Position numbers and translations under genes: made by a program
Assembly: GCF_014764705.1 (NCBI RefSeq)
Contig: NZ_JACXXG010000004.1
Span: forward strand, 124,001-188,000
Length of the DNA: 64,000 bases
Reading direction: 5' to 3'
Origin: Stutzerimonas kunmingensis
Lineage (GTDB): Bacteria > Pseudomonadota > Gammaproteobacteria > Pseudomonadales > Pseudomonadaceae
Shown here: positions 1 to 9,821 of the stretch, one piece after another
Numbering within the stretch: position 1 is the first letter of the stretch
How the letters are laid out: each line of letters opens with the position of its first letter
The notes under the pieces: model-generated
The model's database searches: none
Seen by the model: only the letters and a program-made list of their open reading frames with translations
Told to the model about the DNA's origin: nothing

Positions 1-1
1 G

Positions 2-226
2 CTGCAGGCTGCGTTCGTCAAGCACGATGCCTTCCAGTGCGGCTACTGCACGCCGGGGCAGATCTGCTCGGCAGCCGGGCTAGCAGCGGAGAATCGTGCC
101 AGCAGCCGCGATGAGATTCGCGAACACATGAGCGGCAACCTCTGCCGCTGCGGCGCCTATCCAAACATCCTCGCCGCCATTGAGGACGCACTGCCGACGC
201 TACGCGGCCAGGAGGGTGCGCAATGA
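2..226 (+). CDS. Aldehyde/xanthine dehydrogenase [2Fe-2S] subunit, C-terminal part (PaoA-like)
   Basis: Only the last 74 residues are inside the window; the 5' end lies upstream. The visible part holds the second [2Fe-2S] domain of molybdenum hydroxylases: a CGYCTPGQ motif about 14 residues into the fragment and a later CRCGAY motif, giving the usual four cysteine ligands (CxxC ... CxC). The stop TGA overlaps the ATG of the FAD subunit (ATGA at 223-226), so the two are translationally coupled. In this family the subunit relays electrons from the molybdenum centre to the flavin. The PaoA assignment rests on the downstream 4Fe-4S FAD subunit. A Tat signal, expected for PaoA, cannot be checked here. 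Confidence 0.9.
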   Translation: MQAAFVKHDAFQCGYCTPGQICSAAGLAAENRASSRDEIREHMSGNLCRCGAYPNILAAIEDALPTLRGQEGAQ

Positions 227-1209
227 CGCCGTTCAGCTATCAGCGCCCCGAACGTATCGACCAGGCCATCGCCCTGCACGGGCCGCAGAGCCGCTACATC
301 GCCGGCGGCACCAACCTGCTCGACCTGATGAAAGAGAACGTGCTGCAACCCGGCCAGCTCATCGACATCAACGGTCTGCCGCTGCGCGACATCGAGCAGA
401 CCGCCGAGGGTGGCCTGCGCATCGGTGCGCTGGTGAGCAATGCCGACCTGGCCTGGCACCCGCAGATCGAACAGCGCTACCCGCTGCTGAGCAAGGCGAT
501 CCTTGCCGGGGCATCGCCGCAGCTGCGCAACATGGCCAGCACCGGCGGCAACCTGCTGCAGCGCACCCGTTGCTACTACTTCTACGACACCGCCACGCCC
601 TGCAACAAACGCGAGCCGGGCTCCGGTTGCAGCGCGCGTGACGGGCGCAATCGCATCCACGCGATTCTCGGTGCCAGCGAACATTGCGTCGCCGTGCATC
701 CGTCGGACATGTGCGTGGCGCTGGCGGCGCTGGATGCCCGGGTGCATGTGGAAGGGCCGCACGGCCAGCGCCGCCTCGAACTGGTGGACTTCCACCGGCT
801 GCCCGGCGACCAGCCGCAGCAGGACAACGTACTCGTCGAGGGCGAGCTGATCACCGCCGTCGAGCTACCGGTGGAAGGTTTTGCCAGCCACTGCGCCTAT
901 CTCAAGGTGCGTGACCGCGCCTCCTACGCCTTCGCCCTGGTATCCGTCGCGGCGGCTCTGGAGATGGATGGCGACGTCATCCGCCGCGCGCGTATCGCGC
1001 TCGGTGGCGTGGCGCACAAACCCTGGCGCCTGGAAGAGGCCGAAGAACTGCTCAGCGGCAAGCGTGCCGAACCCGAATGTTTCGCCGCGGCGGCCGATCG
1101 CCTGCTGCAAGGCGCGCAACCGCTCGCCGACAACGCTTTCAAGATCGACCTGGCACGACGCGCCATTGTGCGCGCACTGACCGAAGCCGCCGGAGGAACC
1201 GTCCGATGA
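223..1209 (+). CDS. FAD-binding subunit of molybdenum hydroxylase with extra Fe-S cluster (PaoB/YagS-like)
   Basis: 328 residues, the usual size for the FAD-binding subunit of the xanthine dehydrogenase family. The FAD site shows as [12 protein letters not shown] (about 26-37) and [13 protein letters not shown] (about 105-117). Cysteines at about 117, 127, 136 and 155 frame the PCNKR..GSGC segment. In E. coli PaoB this insertion binds an additional [4Fe-4S] cluster, and ordinary xanthine dehydrogenase FAD subunits lack it. That points to a PaoABC-type aldehyde oxidoreductase rather than a purine oxidase. The ATG overlaps the upstream stop, and the stop overlaps the next ATG, so the three subunits are coupled. 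Substrate is not deducible from sequence. Confidence 0.9.
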   Translation: MTPFSYQRPERIDQAIALHGPQSRYIAGGTNLLDLMKENVLQPGQLIDINGLPLRDIEQTAEGGLRIGALVSNADLAWHPQIEQRYPLLSKAILAGASPQLRNMASTGGNLLQRTRCYYFYDTATPCNKREPGSGCSARDGRNRIHAILGASEHCVAVHPSDMCVALAALDARVHVEGPHGQRRLELVDFHRLPGDQPQQDNVLVEGELITAVELPVEGFASHCAYLKVRDRASYAFALVSVAAALEMDGDVIRRARIALGGVAHKPWRLEEAEELLSGKRAEPECFAAAADRLLQGAQPLADNAFKIDLARRAIVRALTEAAGGTVR

Positions 1210-3407
1210 ACAGCGTCAACTCTCCACTGGGCAAGCCGCTGGACCGCGTCGACGGCCCGCTCAAGGTCACCGGCAAGGCCTGCTACGCTGCTGAAGCCGA
1301 TGTTCCGGGGCTGCTGTATGGCGCCGTGGTGTCGAGCAGCATCGCCCGCGGCCGTATCAAGGGCATTGATGCCGCCGCGGCTGAAGCACTGCCCGGCGTG
1401 CGATTGGTGCTGACCCATCAGAATCGCCCACCGGTGGCCAGCTACGACGAGCCCTACGAGGACGACGATGCCGCCGACGGCTCGCCGTTCCGCCCGCTGT
1501 ACAACGACCGCGTGCTCTACAGCGGCCAGCCACTGGCGCTGGTCGTTGCTGAAACGCAGGCGCTGGCGCGGCACGGGGCGAGCCTGGTGCACGTCGAATA
1601 CGAGGTCGAAGCGCACCAGACCGATCTGCAGGCCGCGCGCGAACAGGCCCATGACGCACCGGCCGAGCTGCCAGAGCCGCGCGGTGATTTCGATTCGGCA
1701 TTCACGGCTGCCGATAATCGCATCGACAGCGAATACAGCACCCCGGTCGAGCATCACAACCCGATGGAGCCGCATGCCTCCATTGTCCAGTACCAGCCGG
1801 GCGGCGAGCTGCTGATCCATGACAAGACCCAGGGCGTGCAGAATTGCCAGCGCTATCTGGAGCAGGTGTTCGACATGGAGGGCAAGATTCGCGTGCTCGC
1901 GCCCTTTGTTGGCGGTGCCTTCGGCTCCGGCCTGCGCCCGCAGTACCAGCTGCCGCTGGCGGTGATGGCCGCACTCAAGCTGAAGGCCTCGGTGCGCGTC
2001 GAACTGACTCGGCAGCAGATGTTCACCTTTGGCTATCGCCCGCGAACCTTCCAACAGCTGAAGCTCGCGGCAGATGGCGAAGGACGGCTGCGGGCCATTG
2101 AGCACAAGGCCATCGGCCAGACCTCGCGCTTCGAGGACTTCACCGAGCACGAGGTGGAGTGGTCCGGCATGCTCTACGCCTGCGACAACGTGCGCCTCGG
2201 CTACCGCCTGGCGCCACTGGACGTCTACACCCCGCTGGACATGCGCGCACCCGGCGCGACCATCGGCGTCTATGCGCTGGAGTGCGCGATGGACGAACTG
2301 GCCCATGAAGTCGGTATCGATCCGCTGGAGCTGCGCCTGCGCAACTACACCGACATCAACGGCAATGAGGGCAAGCGCTATTCCAGCAAGGAGCTGCGTG
2401 CCTGCTACCAGCAGGGTGCCGAGCGCTTCGGCTGGTCGCGGCGTCCGGCGCAGCCGCGCAGCCTGCGTGACGGCCACCAGCTGGTCGGCATGGGCGTGGC
2501 CACCGGCGTATGGGAAGCCATGCAGATGCCGGCCAGTGCGCGCGCCTGCATCGATGCGGACGGCAAATTACTGGTAACCAGTGCCACCGCCGATATCGGC
2601 ACCGGCACCTACACCGCGATGACGCAGATCGCCGCCGATGCGATGGGCCTGTCGATGGCCGAGGTGGAGTTCCGCCTCGGCGATTCCAGCCTGCCGCAGG
2701 CGCCGCTGGAGGGTGGATCGGCCACCGTGTCCTCGGTCGGCAGTGCGGTGCAACGCGCATGCGCCGGCCTGCGGCAGAAGCTGCTGGACGCCGTACAGCA
2801 GTCGCCGGCTTCACCCTTTACCGGAGCGAATCTGGAGACGGTGGAGTTTGTCGATGGCCAACTGCGGCTGAAATCCGGCGAGCATGCCGTGCCGCTGCGC
2901 GATATCGTCCAGGTCAGCGGCGCATTGGAGGCCGAAGCCAGCGTCAAGCCGGATGAGAAGCGCGACGCCTGGGCCACGGGAACCCATTCGGCAGTGTTCG
3001 TCGAGGTACGCGTCGACGAGGACCTCGGCACCATCAAGGTCAGCCGTGTGGTCAGCGCGATTGCCGCGGGCCGCATCGTCAACCCGAAGACCGCCGGCAA
3101 CCAGATCGTCGGTGGCGTGGTCTGGGGCATCGGCCAGGCGCTGCACGAGGAGACGCTGATCGATCACAGGCTCGGCCGCTACATGAACCACAACCTTGCC
3201 GAGTACCACATCCCGGTGAACGCCGACATTCCCGAGATCGACGTGATCTTCGTCGAGGAACACGACGAGATTGTCAACGACCTCGGGTCCAAAGGCGTGG
3301 GCGAGATCGGCATTGTCGGCGTGGCGGCGGCGGTGGCCAATGCGATCTACAACGCGACGGGCAAACGCGTGCGGGATCTGCCGATCACCCTGGACAAGGT
3401 GCTGTAA
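1206..3407 (+). CDS. Molybdopterin-binding catalytic subunit of aldehyde oxidoreductase (PaoC/YagR-like)
   Basis: 733 residues from the ATG at 1206, which overlaps the FAD-subunit stop. I chose this over a longer in-frame reading because [23 protein letters not shown] starts exactly where this family starts. The N-terminal part is the aldehyde oxidase a/b hammerhead domain and the rest is the molybdopterin-binding domain. Glycine-rich FVGGAFGSG (about 235) and the C-terminal [12 protein letters not shown] segment are visible; its glutamate at about 700 is the expected catalytic base. It should hydroxylate aldehydes to acids using a molybdenum cofactor. A perfect palindrome follows the stop and may end transcription. 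Confidence 0.92.
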   Translation: MNSVNSPLGKPLDRVDGPLKVTGKACYAAEADVPGLLYGAVVSSSIARGRIKGIDAAAAEALPGVRLVLTHQNRPPVASYDEPYEDDDAADGSPFRPLYNDRVLYSGQPLALVVAETQALARHGASLVHVEYEVEAHQTDLQAAREQAHDAPAELPEPRGDFDSAFTAADNRIDSEYSTPVEHHNPMEPHASIVQYQPGGELLIHDKTQGVQNCQRYLEQVFDMEGKIRVLAPFVGGAFGSGLRPQYQLPLAVMAALKLKASVRVELTRQQMFTFGYRPRTFQQLKLAADGEGRLRAIEHKAIGQTSRFEDFTEHEVEWSGMLYACDNVRLGYRLAPLDVYTPLDMRAPGATIGVYALECAMDELAHEVGIDPLELRLRNYTDINGNEGKRYSSKELRACYQQGAERFGWSRRPAQPRSLRDGHQLVGMGVATGVWEAMQMPASARACIDADGKLLVTSATADIGTGTYTAMTQIAADAMGLSMAEVEFRLGDSSLPQAPLEGGSATVSSVGSAVQRACAGLRQKLLDAVQQSPASPFTGANLETVEFVDGQLRLKSGEHAVPLRDIVQVSGALEAEASVKPDEKRDAWATGTHSAVFVEVRVDEDLGTIKVSRVVSAIAAGRIVNPKTAGNQIVGGVVWGIGQALHEETLIDHRLGRYMNHNLAEYHIPVNADIPEIDVIFVEEHDEIVNDLGSKGVGEIGIVGVAAAVANAIYNATGKRVRDLPITLDKVL

Positions 3408-3438
3408 CGCGCCTTCGACGGCGGCTGCGATGTCCGTA

Positions 3439-3464
3439 CGGTTGGTGGGCTAGCCCACCAACCG
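3439..3464 (+). terminator. Perfect 12-bp-arm palindrome after the molybdenum hydroxylase operon
   Basis: Two perfectly complementary 12-nt arms (CGGTTGGTGGGC and its complement) are separated by only TA, 32 nt after the catalytic-subunit stop. It could act as a factor-independent terminator, but no T-run follows on either side. It may instead be a dispersed palindromic element of this genus. Confidence 0.5.
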
Positions 3465-3529
3465 CCACTGCGCCAGGGCACAGAATCTGTTGTCGGCCGG
3501 CTTAGCCACGTGGTGTGCTGGTTTGCCGA

Positions 3530-3922
3530 TCACGCATCTGGCAAAAGGCCCCGTTCGGCAAACACCGCCTTGACCGTGTGCATGCCGTTGAGCGCGGCCG
3601 GGAAGCCGGCGTAAACCGCCATCTGAATGACCACCTCGACGATCTGTTCCGGCGTGCAGCCGACGTTCAGCGCGCCGTGAACGTGCACGGCCAACTGCGG
3701 TTGGCAGTGGCCGAGCGCGGTAAGCGCCGCCACGGTCGCCAGCTCACGCTGGGCCAGGTCGAGGCCGGGGCGCTGGTAGATGTCACCGAAGGGAAATTCG
3801 ATCACGTAGCGCGCCAGATCTGGTGCAATGGCTTGCAGGCTGTCGATGACCTTGCGCCCGGCCGCGCCGTCAATCTCCTCGAGCTTGGCCAGGCCTTCGG
3901 TGTAGCGGGTCGATGCAGACAT
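3530..3922 (-). CDS. Carboxymuconolactone decarboxylase family protein
   Basis: 130 residues from the ATG at 3922, which has AGAGGA about 8 nt upstream. An in-frame ATG at 3940 is less likely because it would lie almost at the predicted transcription start. The central stretch [33 protein letters not shown] carries the AhpD-like fold signature (E, a single C, H and H), and [21 protein letters not shown] follows. The paired CxxC of AhpD is absent, so peroxidase activity is uncertain. Such small proteins act as lactone decarboxylases or unassigned AhpD-like proteins. The MerR gene just upstream and the MerR-type operator in between suggest it is induced by a small molecule or stress. Confidence 0.85.
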   Translation of the reverse strand: MSASTRYTEGLAKLEEIDGAAGRKVIDSLQAIAPDLARYVIEFPFGDIYQRPGLDLAQRELATVAALTALGHCQPQLAVHVHGALNVGCTPEQIVEVVIQMAVYAGFPAALNGMHTVKAVFAERGLLPDA

Positions 3923-3952
3923 TGGTGCGTTCCTCTTCATGGGTCAGAGGAA

Positions 3953-3983
3953 AGCCTGCGGGTTGGAGTCGACTCCAGGTCAA
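3953..3983 (-). promoter_or_regulatory. MerR-type promoter/operator driving the carboxymuconolactone decarboxylase-like gene
   Basis: On the minus strand a -35 element TTGACC (3983-3978) is followed by a 19-nt spacer and a weak -10 CAGGCT (3958-3953). The spacer contains a perfect palindrome TGGAGTCGACTCCA (3964-3977). A 19-bp spacer with a dyad inside is the hallmark of promoters activated by DNA distortion by MerR-family regulators. The -35 overlaps the merR stop codon. Confidence 0.72.
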
Positions 3984-4357
3984 GCGGAAGTTTGCTGCCG
4001 ATACAGCGCGATCTTCGCCCGCAGCGCGTCGAGATGCTCATGGTCGCGCAGCAGACGTGCCTGCAAGGTGGCGGCATGGGTTTCGAGCAGCGCCTGACGT
4101 GCCGCAAGGGTTGCGTCGCCACATTCGCGCAGATCGGCGTAGCGGATGATGTCGTCCAGCGCCATGCCGGTGTCTTTCAGGCGCAGGATGAAGCCGATCC
4201 ACTCCAGGTCGCGTGGGCCATAGACGCGAAAACCGCTGGCGTCCCGAGCGACATGCCGTAGCAGACCGATCTTTTCGTAATAGCGCAGCGTATCGGCGGA
4301 CAGGCCGCAGCGCGCGGCGAACTGCCGGATGCTGAGGCGGACCGGCGCCTCGCTCAT
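3980..4357 (-). CDS. MerR family transcriptional regulator
   Basis: 125 residues. The N-terminus LSIRQFAARCGLSADTLRYYEKIGLL is the winged helix-turn-helix of the family, followed by FRVYGPRDLEWIGFILRLKDTGMALDDI and a C-terminal coiled coil (about 80-120) for dimerisation. No cysteine or histidine cluster is visible in the effector region, so a metal sensor of the CueR/ZntR kind is unlikely and an AdhR-like stress sensor is more plausible. Its ATG overlaps the rlmG stop (ATGA), so it is co-translated with rlmG. The MerR-type promoter lies across its own stop and points at the downstream decarboxylase-like gene, its probable target. Confidence 0.9.
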   Translation of the reverse strand: MSEAPVRLSIRQFAARCGLSADTLRYYEKIGLLRHVARDASGFRVYGPRDLEWIGFILRLKDTGMALDDIIRYADLRECGDATLAARQALLETHAATLQARLLRDHEHLDALRAKIALYRQQTSA

Positions 4358-5478
4358 GCCTTGATCGACCGCAGAATGACGAACTTCGGTGTGGCGGCCA
4401 CCTGCTCGGCGTTGCCGAACAGGCGCTTGAGCTTGAGGTGATAGCCGAGGTGGCGATTGCCGACGATCCATAGCTCACCACCCTTGGTCAGTGCCGCCTT
4501 GGCCTGGGTGAACATACGCCAGGCGAGGAAATCGCCGACCACCTGCTGCTGGTGGAACGGTGGATTGCACAGCACCAGATCCAGCGAGGCCGGCGGTTGC
4601 TCGGCCAGGCCGTCGCCGGCGCGAATCTCGACCGGACGCTGGCCATGGATTGCCTGCCAGTTCTCCCGTGCCGACTGCACAGCCATGTAGCTCTCGTCCA
4701 CCAATGTCAGTTCCGCCTGCGGATTGCCCAGCGCGTAGACGATGCCGAGCACGCCGTTGCCGCAGCCGAGATCGGCGACGCGCAGCGCACCGAGTGCCTG
4801 CGGCAGATGTGGCAGGAAGGCGCGGGTGCCGATATCGAGGCCTTCACGGCAGAACAGGTTAGCGTGGTTGAGCAGCTCCAGTTTTGGCTGATCAAGCTGG
4901 TAGCGGGTAGGGTAGGGCGACTGCGGCGCCGGTTTTGCGCACGGCGTTGCGCTGAGCAGACGTGCCTTCTTCACCGCCAGCGAGGCCTGCACCGGGCCGA
5001 TGTACTGCTCCAGCAGATCACCGGCGGCGCGCGGCAGGTGCTTGATCATCGCCGCAGCGATCACCTGCGCGCCGGGCGCCAGCTGGCCGTGCAGGCGGAT
5101 CAGCTGTTCTTCCAGCAGGGCAAGGGTTTTCGGTACGCGAATCAGCACCCGGTCGAACGGGCCCTGGGCGACCTCGCTGGCAGGTACGAAGCGCACGCGC
5201 TCGGCCGGCAGCTCGTGCGCCAGGTTCTTTTGCAATGCCAGGTGGCCGAGGTGCGAGTCGCCGCTGCTGGTGACCGCGACGTGTGCGGCCAGCGAGCAAG
5301 CCAGGGCGCCGAAGCTGTCATTGAGGATCAGCACTCGCGTGGCCGCTGGCAATCCCTGCTCATGCAGCTGGGCCAGCAGGTATTCGTCGGCGGCATCGAA
5401 GGCCTGCAGCGGCTCGTTGGGCTGCTCCGGCTGACGGATCAGGTCGAGGCTTGCATAGGGGGTGTCGAGAATAGGCAT
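4354..5478 (-). CDS. rlmG: 23S rRNA (guanine-1835-N2)-methyltransferase RlmG
   Basis: 374 residues, close to E. coli RlmG (378). An N-terminal degenerate methyltransferase-like half is followed by a catalytic half with the SAM motif VADLGCGNGVLG (about 236-247) and CNPPFH (about 300), typical of N2-guanine methyltransferases. The C-terminus GGELWIVGNRHLGYHLKLKRLFGN is characteristic of RlmG rather than of its paralogue RsmC. It should use SAM to methylate G1835 of 23S rRNA. It is first in a minus-strand unit with the MerR gene and is divergent from fpr. Confidence 0.9.
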   Translation of the reverse strand: MPILDTPYASLDLIRQPEQPNEPLQAFDAADEYLLAQLHEQGLPAATRVLILNDSFGALACSLAAHVAVTSSGDSHLGHLALQKNLAHELPAERVRFVPASEVAQGPFDRVLIRVPKTLALLEEQLIRLHGQLAPGAQVIAAAMIKHLPRAAGDLLEQYIGPVQASLAVKKARLLSATPCAKPAPQSPYPTRYQLDQPKLELLNHANLFCREGLDIGTRAFLPHLPQALGALRVADLGCGNGVLGIVYALGNPQAELTLVDESYMAVQSARENWQAIHGQRPVEIRAGDGLAEQPPASLDLVLCNPPFHQQQVVGDFLAWRMFTQAKAALTKGGELWIVGNRHLGYHLKLKRLFGNAEQVAATPKFVILRSIKA

Positions 5479-5575
5479 GAGAACTGGCGGTGTTTGTAAG
5501 CGTCGGAAAGGAGTATCAAGGATTCATACGGGCGCTGCGTGCAGTGGGCCCAAAGATGCTCGGAGGGAGCGAAGT

Positions 5576-6352
5576 ATGACCGCCAGCGAAGAGAAGTTCA
5601 CCCGCCAGCGCCTGCTAGAGGTGCAGACGCTGACGCCTAACCTGTTCACCCTGCGTACCAGCCGCGATCACGGTTTTCGCTTCACCGCCGGGCAGTTCGC
5701 CCGCCTCGGTGTGCGCAAGCCAAGCGGCTGCATCGTCTGGCGCGCCTATTCCATGGTCTCGGCGCCGCACGACGAGTTTCTCGATTTCTTCTCCATCGTC
5801 GTGCCGGACGGCGAATTCACCAGCGAGTTGAGCCGGTTGGCAGTCGGCGACGAGCTGCTGGTGGACAAGCAGGCCTTCGGCTTTCTCACCCTTGATCGCT
5901 TTCCCGATGGCCGTGATCTCTGGCTGCTGGCCACCGGCACCGGGATCGCGCCGTTCCTTTCGATCCTGCAGGACTTCGAGGCCTGGCAGCGCTTCGAGCG
6001 CATCATTCTGGTCTACAGCGTGCGCGAGGCGCGTGAGCTGGCCTATCAGCAGCTGATCGCCGAACTGCCGCAACGCGACTACCTGGAAGGTCTGGGCTCG
6101 AAGCTGCTGTACCTGCCGGTGGTAACGCGCGAACAGATACCCGGTGCGCTGCACGGGCGCATCACCACGCTGATCGAGAACGGCGAGCTGGAGCGCGCCG
6201 CCGATCTGCAGCTGGCGCCCGAGCATTCGCGAATCATGCTCTGCGGCAACCCGCAGATGATCGAGGACACCCGAGCAGTGCTGAAAGCGCGTGACCTGAA
6301 CCTGGCGATGACGCGCAGGCCCGGCCAGGTGGCGGTGGAGAACTACTGGTAG
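5576..6352 (+). CDS. fpr: Ferredoxin--NADP(+) reductase
   Basis: 258 residues, the standard length for the Pseudomonas short-chain Fpr. I start at ATG 5576, preceded by CGGAGGGAGCGAA; a longer upstream reading gives only low-complexity sequence. Motifs: RAYSMVSAP (FAD-binding RxYS), GTGIAPFLS (NADP-binding), CGNPQM, and the C-terminal EKQ-like end reading VAVENYW. It shuttles electrons between NADPH and ferredoxin or flavodoxin in redox stress and Fe-S assembly. It is monocistronic and ends at a bidirectional-looking terminator shared with gdhA. Confidence 0.95.
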   Translation: MTASEEKFTRQRLLEVQTLTPNLFTLRTSRDHGFRFTAGQFARLGVRKPSGCIVWRAYSMVSAPHDEFLDFFSIVVPDGEFTSELSRLAVGDELLVDKQAFGFLTLDRFPDGRDLWLLATGTGIAPFLSILQDFEAWQRFERIILVYSVREARELAYQQLIAELPQRDYLEGLGSKLLYLPVVTREQIPGALHGRITTLIENGELERAADLQLAPEHSRIMLCGNPQMIEDTRAVLKARDLNLAMTRRPGQVAVENYW

Positions 6353-6386
6353 GCGATTGCCGCGGGGAGTCTCGCGCAACAAAACA

Positions 6387-6423
6387 AAAGCCCCCGCCGG
6401 ACGATCCGACGGGGGCTTTGTCT
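6387..6423. terminator. Terminator between convergent fpr and gdhA
   Basis: Hairpin with arms AAAGCCCCCGCCGG and CCGACGGGGGCTTT (one mismatch) around a 5-nt loop, ending in TTTGTCTTT on the plus strand. The A-rich 5' flank gives a short T-run on the minus strand as well, so it may serve both convergent genes. Confidence 0.85.
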
Positions 6424-6455
6424 TTCTGGCTGAGGCTTGGCGGCGGGCGCAGCCG

Positions 6456-7794
<1,339 letters not shown>

Positions 7795-8070
7795 CAGGTA
7801 GGCCCTCGGCGACCGCGTGTCGGCAGTCATTAATAATTTTGGCCGGCGACTGTAGCAAACCTGATTTGCACCGCGGAAGTGCGACATGAGTCTGGCATGC
7901 CGCGAAATGGTGCGCTCGAGGGGCTGTGGGTGCTAAAGGTCTCGGCTTCGCGCGTGGCCTCTAGTTTTTATGTTTCCCGATGCTTCAGACTTTAAGAGGC
8001 GGAGGCGTTGCTCGATTTGCACGGAATTGGAGCGCTGGGTGCGTCATTCTTGTGCTTGGTCGGGTGACGG

Positions 8071-8856
8071 CTAGTCGGCCAGCTCACAGCGATTGCGACC
8101 ACTGCGCTTGGCTCTCAGCAGCGCGATGTCGGCGCGGTTGATGGTGCTCGAGTAGGTTTCGTCGGCGCGCAGCTCGGCGATACCCATGCTGGCGGTTACC
8201 CCGAGCAGGTCATCGTTTACCCGCACGCCGAGCGCGGCAATGCTGTCGCCAAGGCGGCGCATCACCGTGCAGGCCATCTCGGCGCTGCTTTCCGGCATCA
8301 GGATGAGGAATTCCTCGCCGCCCCAGCGCCCACAGAGGTCGTGCTCGCGAATCTCCGATTCCATGACGCGCACCACTTCGATGAGCACGCGGTCGCCGAC
8401 TTCGTGGCCGTACTCGTCGTTGATGACCTTGAAACGGTCGATGTCCAGCATGACCACGGCCAGCGGGCGGCCGTAGCGTTTGGCGCGCTCGCTTTCCTCA
8501 CGCAGGCGCTCGGTCAGCAGGCGGCGGTTGGCGATGCCGGTCAGGGTGTCGAGGGTCGAGGCTTCGCGCAGCGAGGCATTCAGGTCCTGCATCATCATCT
8601 GATAGCGGTCGGAGATGCGCGCGACCTTTTCCAGCTGGCGCAACTGCTTGTCGAAGCGGGCGGCCAGGCTCAGTTCGCGCTCGCGGGCGATGCTCTGGTA
8701 GCCGTCCGATACGCGGGCGATGCGCTCGATCCGGCCAAGCAGGTCATGGTGCGCTCCCCACAGCTGGCTCAGCGCTTCCTTCAGCGGGTGCCCCTCGAAC
8801 TGCGGATCGGCGAGGAGATTGATGACCTCTTGCTCTAGCGGCGATGGCCCACGCAT
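8071..8856 (-). CDS. siaD: Diguanylate cyclase SiaD
   Basis: 261 residues. The N-terminal about 95 residues are helical and coiled-coil; in the SiaABCD pathway this region binds unphosphorylated SiaC. The C-terminal GGDEF domain shows D-T-L-T-G-I-A-N-R-R at 103-112, the metal-binding LDIDRFK (137-143) and the active-site loop GGEEF at 179-183. An inhibitory-site RxxD (REHD, 170-173) lies exactly five residues before it, so product feedback inhibition is expected. It makes c-di-GMP for aggregation and biofilm formation. It is the last gene of the minus-strand operon siaABCD, 12 nt after siaC. Confidence 0.93.
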   Translation of the reverse strand: MRGPSPLEQEVINLLADPQFEGHPLKEALSQLWGAHHDLLGRIERIARVSDGYQSIARERELSLAARFDKQLRQLEKVARISDRYQMMMQDLNASLREASTLDTLTGIANRRLLTERLREESERAKRYGRPLAVVMLDIDRFKVINDEYGHEVGDRVLIEVVRVMESEIREHDLCGRWGGEEFLILMPESSAEMACTVMRRLGDSIAALGVRVNDDLLGVTASMGIAELRADETYSSTINRADIALLRAKRSGRNRCELAD

Positions 8857-8868
8857 ATCGACCTTCTG

Positions 8869-9246
8869 TCAGTCGTGACTCTGGATGGAAAAGGGGAAGG
8901 TGCAGTCTTCCTTGAACTCTTCGGCCAACTCCACGACGCGCTCGTTGCGGATGTCGTAGTACCAGTTGACCGCGACCTGCCGGCCTTCCTGATAGGCGGC
9001 TTCGAGCAGGTCGAAGATGTCCATCATCGCCTTGATGCTGCTGGTGTTCAGGTACAGCAGGCGCAGCTCAAGGTTGAGCGGATGTGCGGCTTCGCCGAGG
9101 AAGCGCTCGATCCATTCGTAGACCTGGTGGAACAGCTCGTAGGAATTTTCCGGGTACGAGTCGCCCTGCATCGAGACGATGCCTTTGTCCCAGTCGGACT
9201 GGATGGCGGGAGTGGACTGGCTGCCGGGGATTGAAAAATCGTTCAT
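8869..9246 (-). CDS. siaC: SiaC, phosphorylatable partner of the diguanylate cyclase (DUF1987)
   Basis: 125 residues, a single small domain of the DUF1987/SiaC family. The motif LYLNTSSIKAMMDIFDLLE places a threonine at residue 68, the same number as the phosphorylated Thr of P. aeruginosa SiaC. The family works as a switch: SiaB phosphorylates the threonine, SiaA removes the phosphate, and the unphosphorylated form activates SiaD. It lies between siaB and siaD with short gaps, as in P. aeruginosa. The role is from the family; the position is seen here. Confidence 0.93.
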   Translation of the reverse strand: MNDFSIPGSQSTPAIQSDWDKGIVSMQGDSYPENSYELFHQVYEWIERFLGEAAHPLNLELRLLYLNTSSIKAMMDIFDLLEAAYQEGRQVAVNWYYDIRNERVVELAEEFKEDCTFPFSIQSHD

Positions 9247-9263
9247 GGGGATGCTCTTGAGTT

Positions 9264-9806
9264 TCAGATGACGGCGCTCAGGCTGATGAAGGAAAGCTCG
9301 TCGGAGACCGGCTGCAACGAGGCCTTGAGCGGCTCGCTGGACTTGCGGGCAATATCAATCAGGCCGAGTCCGGCGCCGGTTGCCACGTGTTCGTCACGCG
9401 GCCTGCGCAATTGTTCCTTGTACAGGGCCTTGAGGCCGGCCTTGTCCTTTTTTGCCAGTTCGGCGACGGCGGTAAGCAGTTGCTGGCCGTCGGCGGTTTC
9501 GATCAGGTTGCCGGCCGAAACCACGTAGCGGCCCTGGTCATCGCGTGCGACCACGACCGTGGCGCCGGCCTGCTGATCGGACCAGTTCTTTTCGCGGGTG
9601 TAGTGGCGAATGTTCTGCGTCATCTCGATGTACACGGCGAACACGTCCATGGCCGAGGACGGGTGCGCCTGTTCTTCGCTCATGTAATTGCGCAGGGCAT
9701 TGCCGATCTCTTCGATCAGGCTGCGGGAGATGGGGCCGTTGAAGCACAGCATGATCTGTTGCTGGTTGTAGCATTCGCGCATCGCGAACATGTCAATGGG
9801 GGCCAT
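9264..9806 (-). CDS. siaB: SiaB, SiaC threonine kinase (DUF6272)
   Basis: 180 residues from ATG 9806 (GGAG 7 nt upstream); a TTG two codons earlier is the alternative. The fold is GHKL-like: HYTREKNWSD near residue 75 and the glycine-rich ATGAGLGLIDIARKS near 145 look like the N and G boxes of an ATPase/kinase domain. In P. aeruginosa SiaB phosphorylates SiaC and so keeps the cyclase off. It is the second gene of siaABCD, 15 nt after siaA. Confidence 0.92.
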   Translation of the reverse strand: MAPIDMFAMRECYNQQQIMLCFNGPISRSLIEEIGNALRNYMSEEQAHPSSAMDVFAVYIEMTQNIRHYTREKNWSDQQAGATVVVARDDQGRYVVSAGNLIETADGQQLLTAVAELAKKDKAGLKALYKEQLRRPRDEHVATGAGLGLIDIARKSSEPLKASLQPVSDELSFISLSAVI

Positions 9807-9821
9807 GGCCAACTCCCTGTC

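Noticed and set aside
5462-5575. Longer N-terminus for fpr from 5462
   Set aside because: Gives non-family sequence; ATG 5576 has a good ribosome site and matches the family start.
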